A DNA stretch of 30,246 nt. Origin: an uncultured Bdellovibrio sp. (GTDB lineage: Bacteria; Bdellovibrionota; Bdellovibrionia; Bdellovibrionales; Bdellovibrionaceae). The stretch is from the NCBI RefSeq assembly GCF_946478835.1, contig NZ_CAMLDV010000026.1:1-30246 (forward strand), given 5' to 3'. Under the pieces are notes generated by a model. That model was not told the DNA's origin. It searched no databases and saw only the letters and a program-made list of their open reading frames with translations. Shown one piece after another: positions 24,061 to 30,246 of this stretch (positions within the stretch are counted from its first letter, which is position 1; each line of letters begins with the position of its first letter). A program made the position numbers and the translations under genes.

Positions 24061-26637
24061 TTAAACTCCTCCCGGCCATGTTTCTGGAAGATCCAGGTGA
24101 CTTGTTCCGGTCGGGATGGATTTTAAAGCTGTGGTCTTATCGACGAATACAAAAGCGTCGTAGCGTTTGGCCGGAACTGTTTCAACATAGTTCACGCCTT
24201 TGAGCTCATAATGCGGACTATAGACAACGCCGACGGCGCGGTGTCCGTAACTGCGCGTCCCCAGGTTTCCGGATCGCGCTTCGGAATCAAAGACAATATA
24301 AAATCTTTTGGTATTAAGATCTTCCGCAACCTTGTGACAAAAATATTCAAATGAAGATTCGCGGGCAGGAGGAAGTGTCATCACGGTGGCTTTGCCTTCC
24401 CATGCAGGACCGGCAAGCACTTGTCCTTGGAAAGTTCCGAAACCGACCAGGGCGACTTGATCAATACCAAAACGTTCTCGGGCAAGGCCACCGAGGTTCA
24501 CATATCCTTCTTGAAGCATGTCTGTCGCATGATAATCGCCGATATGACTGTTGTGCGCCCACACGATGGCTTTGCTGTCCGGGCCATTGTGCTTTAAGAG
24601 CATATCCAGAGTGTCAATCATATGATGATCACGCACGTTCCAGGAGTCGGGGCCGCCAAAAAGCATAGAGCGATAATAATTTTCTGCATGCGCAACAATA
24701 CGCGCATTTTGCTGGGCGCTGAAAAGATCCGGAGATTTCGTCGCGATTTCACCTATGCGCAGACGCAGAAGTTTTCTTAGGTTCGCAATAACATCGTCGC
24801 GGCAACCTTCTTCGAATTTTACAAGATAGCGAGCGTAAGATTTTTCGTCGCGGGCGAAAGGTTCAAAACACGCGTATTGCTCTTGCACAGATTTTGCCAA
24901 ATCAGGATCCACATTTTTAGCAAACTCAATGACGTAATCCATTGAATCAAAAAGCGAGTAGACATCAAGGCCATAGAAGCTGGCGTGATAGTTTTTCATC
25001 CACTCAATCAGAAGAGCGGTCTCATCATTAGCCCACATCCATGTCGGCCAACGATGAAACTCTCTCATAATTTGCTTGGCGCTTTCGCCTTTGTCAAAGT
25101 GAATATAGTCATTCAATTTTTGGCAATCAGGCCAATCACCTTCGACGGCGACAAAACTAAACCCGTGATCTTGAATCAAGCGTTCTGTGATGTGCCGACG
25201 AATACTATAAAATTCTTCCGTCCCGTGAGTGGCTTCACCGAGCATGACAACTCGAGCGGACGCCACACTCGCAATCAAGTCATCCCAGCTGTGAGAATCT
25301 TTAATGGAATGAGCACGACCTTCAAGCTCGTCGACGACTTGCTCTTTGGGGAAGGAGGTTTCTTTTTTTTCCGGAAGGTGCTCGTTAAACCATTCGATTG
25401 CATATTCAACGACTTCATCAAGAGTTCCCGGTTCTTCAAATAAATGTGTGGCGCCTGGCACGATCACTAAACGAGATGTCTTAAGTTGTAAACCGGCACT
25501 TTTGTTTAATGGAATGACGGCGAGGTCATTGCCACCGACCAGAAGCAAAGTGGGCGCTTCTACTTTTTTAAGATGTTCTTTGGCTAAATCGGGACGTCCT
25601 CCCCGGCTGACGACGGCTGAAATTTTATTTTTAGATTTCGCAGCGGCGACAAGGGCCGCGCCGGCCCCGGTGCTTGCTCCGAAATAGCCAATAGGAATAT
25701 GATGGGTTTGTTCAAGACCGGCTTGAGTTGCTAACAACAAACGTTGCGCCAAAAGATTGATATCAAAGACATTGCTGCGGTCTTTAGACTCATGTTCGGT
25801 TAAAAGATCAAAGAGGAGGGTGCTGAATCCGGCTTTATTAAGTTCTCTGGCGACAAACTGATTACGGGGACTTTTGCGGCTGCTTCCACTTCCGTGAGCA
25901 AAGATGATTAAGCCCTTGGCTTTATCCACAGTTGTTAAGTCACCAAAAAGTTTTTCTTTTCCATCCTCAATCGTTATTTCGCGCTCATTATCGGCATTCA
26001 TAAATCGTGATTCGGCGATAAGGCGGATCACTTCTTCGTCGGAAACTTGAGTGAAATCCTCGTACCAAAGACCGACGGCGACAAAATTGTCGGGTGTCAT
26101 TAAACAGACAACGTCGTCCGCGACTTTTTTGATTTTTTCCACGGTCTCTTTCGCCGCCACAGGAGCTGCGACAATAATTTTTTTTGGTTCTTTCTTTCTT
26201 AGAAACTGAATCGCCGCCAGAAGAGTCGCCCCGGTGGCGATCCCGTCATCCACGATAATCACCGTTTTGTCTTTGACGTTCTCTGTTTTCTTGGAGCCCC
26301 GAAATTTTTTTAATTGCTCTTGAATCTCTGAAGTTTTTTGTTTGGCGGCTTGATTGAGATAAGTTTTCTTTAAGCTTAAAAATTTAACAATCGAATCGTT
26401 AAAAAGAGGTTCGCCATCTTCACTCACGGCCCCGACGGCTAATTCCGGCTGCCGGGGAGCGCCGATTTTTTTGACCATTAAAAGATCCAAGGGACTTTTT
26501 AACATTTTTGCGATTTCAAAAGCTAAGGGAACGCCGCCTCGCGGAATCGCCAGAACTACGGGATTTTGATCGTTCAAAGAAATAAGTTTTTCACCCAAAA
26601 GGCGTCCGGCTTCTTCCCGGCTTGCGAAGCGCTCCAT
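24061..26637 (-). CDS. Three-domain fusion: phosphoribosyltransferase, alpha/beta hydrolase, erythromycin-esterase-like
   Basis: This single 858-residue cytoplasmic protein joins three enzyme domains. Residues 1-207 are a type I phosphoribosyltransferase with AIPRGGVPLAFEIA and the PRPP loop VIIVDDGIATGAT (Asp130-Asp131). Residues ~215-425 are an alpha/beta hydrolase of dienelactone-hydrolase type with an HGSGSS oxyanion segment, nucleophile Ser322 in GASTG, Asp371 in GGND and His398 in GATH. Residues ~440-850 are an erythromycin-esterase-like domain with MLGEATHGTEEFY (Glu468, His471), VEGDWPDC and WAHNSHIGD. All catalytic residues that I can check are present. GGAG precedes the ATG. It is divergent from hsp20 with 177 bases between. 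Its reaction is unknown. The third domain need not act on macrolides, since that family is broad. Confidence 0.92.
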   Translation of the reverse strand: MERFASREEAGRLLGEKLISLNDQNPVVLAIPRGGVPLAFEIAKMLKSPLDLLMVKKIGAPRQPELAVGAVSEDGEPLFNDSIVKFLSLKKTYLNQAAKQKTSEIQEQLKKFRGSKKTENVKDKTVIIVDDGIATGATLLAAIQFLRKKEPKKIIVAAPVAAKETVEKIKKVADDVVCLMTPDNFVAVGLWYEDFTQVSDEEVIRLIAESRFMNADNEREITIEDGKEKLFGDLTTVDKAKGLIIFAHGSGSSRKSPRNQFVARELNKAGFSTLLFDLLTEHESKDRSNVFDINLLAQRLLLATQAGLEQTHHIPIGYFGASTGAGAALVAAAKSKNKISAVVSRGGRPDLAKEHLKKVEAPTLLLVGGNDLAVIPLNKSAGLQLKTSRLVIVPGATHLFEEPGTLDEVVEYAIEWFNEHLPEKKETSFPKEQVVDELEGRAHSIKDSHSWDDLIASVASARVVMLGEATHGTEEFYSIRRHITERLIQDHGFSFVAVEGDWPDCQKLNDYIHFDKGESAKQIMREFHRWPTWMWANDETALLIEWMKNYHASFYGLDVYSLFDSMDYVIEFAKNVDPDLAKSVQEQYACFEPFARDEKSYARYLVKFEEGCRDDVIANLRKLLRLRIGEIATKSPDLFSAQQNARIVAHAENYYRSMLFGGPDSWNVRDHHMIDTLDMLLKHNGPDSKAIVWAHNSHIGDYHATDMLQEGYVNLGGLARERFGIDQVALVGFGTFQGQVLAGPAWEGKATVMTLPPARESSFEYFCHKVAEDLNTKRFYIVFDSEARSGNLGTRSYGHRAVGVVYSPHYELKGVNYVETVPAKRYDAFVFVDKTTALKSIPTGTSHLDLPETWPGGV

Positions 26638-26665
26638 AAAATCTCCATCGTTTGTTTTGGCTTTG

Positions 26666-26693
26666 ATGATAATCCGGTCTGACAGTCTTGCAA
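26666..26693 (-). promoter_or_regulatory. Putative promoter of the triple-fusion gene
   Basis: On the minus strand TTGCAA (26693-26688) and TATCAT (26671-26666) are separated by 16 bases. The -10 matches five of six consensus bases, and the -35 matches four. The -35 lies in CTTGCAAG, itself a palindrome. The start codon is 29 bases beyond the -10. Confidence 0.45.
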
Positions 26694-26761
26694 GATGACC
26701 TCAAACAGAGGAAAATTTTTTTTTATGTGGCTCTGCAATTTAAAAAAAATTAACGCCAGTT

Positions 26762-26784
26762 TCTCCTTCGGAGTGGGCTACTAT
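26762..26784 (+). promoter_or_regulatory. Small hairpin and possible -10 before hsp20
   Basis: CTCC-TTC-GGAG forms a compact hairpin near 26763-26773, followed by TACTAT at 26779-26784, a -10-like hexamer about 30 bases before the hsp20 start. No standard -35 or heat-shock sigma32 sequence is visible. The region has a long A/T run upstream (26704-26752). Confidence 0.3.
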
Positions 26785-26814
26785 TCACCCAAATAACAAT
26801 GAACAGGAGGGCCT

Positions 26815-27285
26815 ATGGCTAACTTACCAGACCGCTGGAGATCGGGACGCTTTGCAAGTCCTTTCCGTGAATTTTCTCGCTATCAGGATCGCATGGATCG
26901 ACTGATGAATGAACTTATGGGGTTCCGAGAAGAAGGTTCACCAACAGAATTTGATTTTTCTCCTTCTTGCGAATTTTCAGAAGAAGAGAAAAATTATTTA
27001 TTGAAAGTAGATCTTCCCGGCGTCAAAAAAGAAAACGTCAAAGTGGAAGTCGACGGCGACCGATTGACCATTCGCGCCGAGAGAAAAGAAGAAAAGTTGG
27101 ATGAATCCAAAGAGGCGAAGAAAAGACATCTGTCGGAAATCTCTTATGGTTCTTACGTGCGCAGTTTCACCTTGCCTCAACCCATCGACGAAAAGAAGGT
27201 GGATGCAAAGTTTGAAGATGGTGTCTTGCTCGTGAATATTCCCAAGGGCGAAGCTTCCAAAGCGAAACAAATTTCAGTGCACTAA
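26815..27285 (+). CDS. Small heat-shock protein, Hsp20 family
   Basis: This 156-residue protein has the three-part Hsp20 layout. A flexible N-terminus (SPFREFSRYQDRMDRLMNEL) leads into an alpha-crystallin domain, about residues 45-140 (SCEFSEEEKNYLLKVDLPGV, VEVDGDRLTIRAERKEE, YGSYVRSFTLP, FEDGVLLVNIPK). A short tail ends ISVH. Such proteins bind unfolding polypeptides without ATP and form oligomers in the cytoplasm. AGGAGG lies six bases before the ATG, so translation should be strong. It is followed after 12 bases by a pterin dehydratase gene with an equally strong ribosome site, so the two are probably one operon. The divergent neighbour is the triple-fusion enzyme. Confidence 0.95.
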   Translation: MANLPDRWRSGRFASPFREFSRYQDRMDRLMNELMGFREEGSPTEFDFSPSCEFSEEEKNYLLKVDLPGVKKENVKVEVDGDRLTIRAERKEEKLDESKEAKKRHLSEISYGSYVRSFTLPQPIDEKKVDAKFEDGVLLVNIPKGEASKAKQISVH

Positions 27286-27297
27286 AAAGGAGGATCC

Positions 27298-27648
27298 GTG
27301 CTCACGGCTAACGAATTATTAAAGAAAAGAAGTCATCCGATGGACACGGGTCTGCCTGAAAAGGATGTTCGCGAATATTTGAAACTGTTTGATGGCTGGT
27401 TTTTAAAAGAAGGTAAGATCATGAAAACTTATTCTTTTAAGAACTACTATGAAACTTTGGCATTTGTGAATGCCGTGGCATTTATTGTTCACCGTGAAGA
27501 TCACCATCCAGAAATGATGGTGAGTTACAATCAATGCGTTGTGAAGTTTAATACTCACTCCGTCAATGAAGGACGGGGAGGGATTTCAGAAAACGACTTT
27601 ATCTGTGCGGCTAAAATCGATGCCTTAGTTAATTCAACCGCTTCTTAG
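27298..27648 (+). CDS. Pterin-4a-carbinolamine dehydratase
   Basis: This 116-residue protein begins with GTG behind AAGGAGG. It has the family core: YETLAFVNAVAFIVHREDHHPEM carries the HREDHHP active-site motif, followed by VVKFNTHSVN. These enzymes dehydrate 4a-hydroxytetrahydrobiopterin and so recycle the cofactor of aromatic amino-acid hydroxylases; some have molybdopterin-linked or regulatory roles. No hydroxylase gene is nearby. The length is usual for PhhB-type proteins. It is the second gene of an apparent operon with hsp20, 12 bases apart. Its stop is two bases from the end of the convergent binding-protein gene. Confidence 0.9.
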   Translation: MLTANELLKKRSHPMDTGLPEKDVREYLKLFDGWFLKEGKIMKTYSFKNYYETLAFVNAVAFIVHREDHHPEMMVSYNQCVVKFNTHSVNEGRGGISENDFICAAKIDALVNSTAS

Positions 27649-27650
27649 AT

Positions 27651-28388
27651 TTACTTGCGCGGTGGAGGCAGCAGAAGCTCTTTGTTCAGCGAGCGTAACA
27701 GCGGATATTTGCTAAGATCACCCGTAAGATGCTTTTTAAAAGAGCCTTCAATTGCGGGAAGATCTTTTTTAAACTTTTTATTCAAGGTGAAATAAAGAGG
27801 AAAACTCATGAACACGCGTTCGCTCATTCTGATTTTCTTTGCGAGTTCAGGATTAGAAGCGGCAAGAGCGCTTTGGCCAACCTCCTCTACGGCAAGAAAG
27901 TAATCTACTTTTTTATCTAAAAGAAGTTGTACATTCTGTGTTGGATTTGCAGACGTAACATATTTTAATTTTCGGCGTTTTGCTTCTTTTTCAATCATTG
28001 AATTATTAAGACCCAAAGCGCCAAGGTGTTTTTTTAAATTTTTCTCATCAAAGTATTTGTTCTCTACCCTATAAAAAACGTGCACCTTGATATAGACAAT
28101 CGGAAATGACACTGTCACCGTTTGCTCGCGTCCTTTCGTTAAGGCAAAGTCATCATAGGCTATGCCGTCAACTTCGCCTTTAAGCAGAGCTTCATAGGGA
28201 AGAACACCAGGCATTTTTTTATACACGGCCTCAAAACCTGCATCTTTTAAAACGTCCGTCAGAAATAAAAAATATTGATTGATGGCTTCATTTCGAGAAA
28301 ATCCAAAGGGAAATCCAATTGACAGAGGAGTGCTTGCAAGGGAAACGCAAGTAATGAAAAAGAGAAAGAAAAGTACCAGAAATTTCAT
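27651..28388 (-). CDS. Periplasmic solute-binding protein-like (orphan)
   Basis: The ATG at 28388 gives 245 residues beginning with a hydrophobic signal peptide (MKFLVLFFLFFITCVSLAS). A TTG start farther upstream at 28424 would run across a palindrome and is less likely. Mature segments such as LSIGFPFGFSRNEAINQY, ALLKGEVDGIAYDDFALTKG and LLLDKKVDYFLAVEEVGQ fit a two-lobed family 3-like binding protein. It ends in a Pro/Arg-rich LLLPPPRK. No ABC transporter subunits are nearby. The ligand is unknown. It is divergent from radD, with a 14-base palindrome in the shared gap. Confidence 0.75.
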   Translation of the reverse strand: MKFLVLFFLFFITCVSLASTPLSIGFPFGFSRNEAINQYFLFLTDVLKDAGFEAVYKKMPGVLPYEALLKGEVDGIAYDDFALTKGREQTVTVSFPIVYIKVHVFYRVENKYFDEKNLKKHLGALGLNNSMIEKEAKRRKLKYVTSANPTQNVQLLLDKKVDYFLAVEEVGQSALAASNPELAKKIRMSERVFMSFPLYFTLNKKFKKDLPAIEGSFKKHLTGDLSKYPLLRSLNKELLLPPPRK

Positions 28389-28408
28389 CGAGTTTATATT
28401 TACCGTCG

Positions 28409-28422
28409 GAATAAATTTATTC
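28409..28422. promoter_or_regulatory. 14-bp perfect palindrome GAATAAATTTATTC
   Basis: This self-complementary sequence lies in the gap between the binding-protein gene (-) and radD (+). On the minus strand it sits between a TTGAAT and a TAAATA that could serve as -35 and -10 elements with a 16-base spacer. A dimeric regulator could therefore control the binding-protein gene here. The function is inferred from symmetry and place. Confidence 0.5.
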
Positions 28423-28473
28423 AACCAAAATTTTACCCTGGGCAGTCGCTGCTATTTTTTGTAATGTGTAAAA

Positions 28474-30198
28474 ATGTATCAACTCCGTACCTACCAGGTG
28501 GAAGCCGTTCAGGCGACATTAAAACATTTCCGAAAGGAAAGAACTCCCGCTGTGGTCGTTCTTCCAACAGGTGCCGGAAAAAGTCTGGTTATTGCTGAAT
28601 TGGCACGTTTGGCCCGAGGACGTGTTTTGGTTATGGCCCACGTTAAAGAGCTTGTTGAACAGAATCACGCAAAATATATTTCTTTCGGCTTAGAAGCGGG
28701 TATTTACTCCGCAGGGCTTCAGAGAAAAGAAATCACCCAGAAAGTTATTTTCGGAAGCATTCAGTCTATCGCGCGGGCGCAGGAAGATTTTTTTGAGAAT
28801 TTTTCTCTGGTCGTGATCGATGAGTGTCACCGTGTTTCTGTTGACGGTGACACTCAATACTTGCAAGTCATGTCTAAGTTGCAGCAACTCAATCCGGAAC
28901 TCTGTGTCCTCGGTTTGACAGCGACGCCTTATCGTTTGGGATTGGGATGGATTTATCAATACCATGCGCAAAAAAATATTCAGCAAACGACAGAAGACCG
29001 CTTTTTTAAAAAATGTATTTATGAGCTTTCGATCAGACATCTTATTAAAAACAACTATCTGACTCCGCCTGTAAAAATTGATTCGCCGGTGTCCTGTTAT
29101 GATTTTTCAAGTTTGAAACTTCAGCAGGGACGATTCGTTATGGCGCAGGTCGAAGCGCTTTTGAAAGATCAAAAACGCATCACGCCGCTGATTATTAAAA
29201 ACATCATCGATATGGCAAAAGAAAGAAAGGGCGTGATGATTTTCACAAGCTCTATCAATCACGCCATTGAAATCATGCAAAATCTTCCGCCCTATATTGC
29301 TGCCTTGGTCGTGGGAGATACTCCGGGCCCTGAGCGAGATGAGATCATTGAGGCTTTTAAACGGCAGGAGTTGAAATTTCTTGTGAATGTCTCGGTTCTG
29401 ACGACAGGCTTTGATGCACCTCATGTGGATGTCATTGCAGTATTAAGACCGACAGAGTCCGTCAGTCTTTATCAACAGATCGTCGGAAGAGGATTGCGTT
29501 TAAGTCCGGGTAAGACGGATTGCTTGATTCTCGATTACACGGGCCAGGGACACGATCTTTACTCTCCTGAGATTGATGAAGACAAACCCTCCAGCAAAGC
29601 GCAGAAGGTGGAAGTGCTTTGCCCGCAGTGTGGAGTTACAAACCATTTCTGGGGACTCATGGAAAGTGACGGAACTTTGCTTGAACACTTTGGACGACAA
29701 TGCAAAGGAGCCTTCGAAGATCCTGTCACCAAAGAAATTTCTTCTTGCGGATTCCGTTTCCGTTTTAAAAGATGTGAGAAATGCGGATGTGAAAACGATA
29801 TCGCAGCCCGTGCGTGCGGGGATTGCGGCAATGTTTTAGTCGATAATGATAAAAAGCTTAAAGAGGCCATGCTGCTTAAAGATGCTCACGTAATGCGGGT
29901 TGAAACCATGAGCTTTCAAAAAACTTTTGATAAAAAAGGCAATGCGCGTTTAGAGGTGCATTACTATGATGCCGACGCTCAAGTGCTAAAAGAGTATTTT
30001 TATTTAAACACCGTTGAAGATGGTCGCACTTTTTATTTTAATTTTATTCGTATGCACAATCGCCTGCCTGAACAAAAAATCCACGTGCGCACTGTCGACG
30101 ATGTCCTGCATATTCAAAAAAAGTTTCGAATGCCAATGTTTGTCATTGCAAGAAAACAAAAGCATTACTGGAGCATTCGCGAAAAGATATTTGAATAA
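28474..30198 (+). CDS. radD: RadD (YejH)-type superfamily 2 DNA helicase/ATPase
   Basis: This 574-residue protein matches E. coli RadD (YejH, ~586 residues) along its length, as far as I recall that sequence. Walker A is PTGAGKS (31-37), motif II is DECH (116-119), motif III is TATP (149-152) and motif VI is QQIVGRGLR (334-342). A cysteine-rich region follows, with CPQC at 383-386, C410 and C425, then CEKC at 434-437 and C448/C451. This looks like two zinc-ribbon sites, a RadD feature. RadD helps process recombination intermediates after double-strand breaks and interacts with single-strand binding protein. No strong ribosome site precedes the ATG. It has no operon partner in the window. An A/T-rich palindrome lies upstream. 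Confidence 0.93.
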   Translation: MYQLRTYQVEAVQATLKHFRKERTPAVVVLPTGAGKSLVIAELARLARGRVLVMAHVKELVEQNHAKYISFGLEAGIYSAGLQRKEITQKVIFGSIQSIARAQEDFFENFSLVVIDECHRVSVDGDTQYLQVMSKLQQLNPELCVLGLTATPYRLGLGWIYQYHAQKNIQQTTEDRFFKKCIYELSIRHLIKNNYLTPPVKIDSPVSCYDFSSLKLQQGRFVMAQVEALLKDQKRITPLIIKNIIDMAKERKGVMIFTSSINHAIEIMQNLPPYIAALVVGDTPGPERDEIIEAFKRQELKFLVNVSVLTTGFDAPHVDVIAVLRPTESVSLYQQIVGRGLRLSPGKTDCLILDYTGQGHDLYSPEIDEDKPSSKAQKVEVLCPQCGVTNHFWGLMESDGTLLEHFGRQCKGAFEDPVTKEISSCGFRFRFKRCEKCGCENDIAARACGDCGNVLVDNDKKLKEAMLLKDAHVMRVETMSFQKTFDKKGNARLEVHYYDADAQVLKEYFYLNTVEDGRTFYFNFIRMHNRLPEQKIHVRTVDDVLHIQKKFRMPMFVIARKQKHYWSIREKIFE

Positions 30199-30213
30199 GT
30201 AACTTGGCAAAGT

Positions 30214-30243
30214 GACCGCGTCTTCGGTCTTGACGCGCGTCAA
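30214..30243. repeat. Two tandem dyads after radD
   Basis: GACCG/CGGTC (30214-30218 and 30225-30229) is directly followed by the perfect 14-base palindrome TTGACGCGCGTCAA (30230-30243). They lie 15 bases past the radD stop at the edge of the window. A terminator or operator is possible; the downstream context is missing. Confidence 0.4.
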
Positions 30244-30246
30244 TAT

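Noticed and set aside
24351..25687. Plus-strand frames opposite the triple-fusion gene
   Set aside because: They are shadows of a well-supported 858-codon gene with intact domain motifs.
1..30246. Possible CRISPR array, insertion sequence, prophage, tRNA or rRNA
   Set aside because: I saw no regular spaced repeats, transposase or phage genes, or RNA gene signatures anywhere in the window.

Overview
The window looks like chromosomal DNA from a Gram-negative predatory or related deltaproteobacterial-type bacterium, most likely a Bdellovibrio relative. This is inferred from the mix: many lipoproteins and signal-peptide proteins, a TonB-type protein, two DUF4360 proteins, several orphan periplasmic solute-binding proteins, peptidoglycan-active enzymes and multi-domain histidine kinases. 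The gene layout is very compact. I saw no rRNA, tRNA, CRISPR array, insertion sequence or phage gene, and no gene-free stretch longer than about 280 bases.

Layout. 1-1.7 kb: an outer-membrane beta-barrel protein cut by the window edge (-) diverges from a TonB-like protein (+). 1.7-6 kb: a GT39/ArnT-like membrane glycosyltransferase (-), an NAPE-PLD-like metallo-hydrolase lipoprotein and aspartase aspA (+). 5.9-8.4 kb: an FUSC membrane protein (-), a FrnE/DsbA-type oxidoreductase (+) and a periplasmic binding protein (-). 8.4-10.6 kb, all (-): a possible 28-residue membrane peptide, a helical hypothetical protein and two tandem DUF4360 secreted proteins. 10.7-16 kb: mtgA, a hypothetical protein, an MFS exporter (-), a CapA-like protein, ybaK and a second binding protein. 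16-20.7 kb: a signalling cassette with a membrane hybrid kinase (HK-REC-Hpt), a REC-PilZ-like regulator and a GAF kinase. 20.7-24 kb: a lipoprotein joining an L,D-transpeptidase domain to an SLT-like domain (-), a DUF72 protein (-) and an M15-like peptidase lipoprotein (+). 24-27.6 kb: an 858-residue fusion of phosphoribosyltransferase, alpha/beta hydrolase and erythromycin-esterase-like domains (-), divergent from an hsp20-pterin dehydratase operon (+). 27.6-30.2 kb: a third binding protein (-) and radD (+).

How the genes fit together. Three themes recur. The first is cell-wall work: mtgA, the LDT-SLT lipoprotein and the M15 lipoprotein. The second is signal transduction: the HK-REC-Hpt kinase could feed the adjacent REC-PilZ protein, and the GAF kinase follows behind its own putative operator-promoter. 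The third is stress or repair: Hsp20, pterin dehydratase, the triple fusion and RadD. Convergent genes repeatedly abut or overlap at their 3' ends (0, 2, 3, 68 and 95 bp). In one place a terminator for one gene lies inside the end of the opposite gene.

The most unusual elements are the three-domain fusion beside hsp20, the bifunctional wall-enzyme lipoprotein, the hairpin that hides a ribosome binding site between ybaK and the downstream gene, and the structured, CRP-box-like region between the DUF4360 pair and mtgA. All assignments come from reading the sequence and remembered family motifs; no database search was run.
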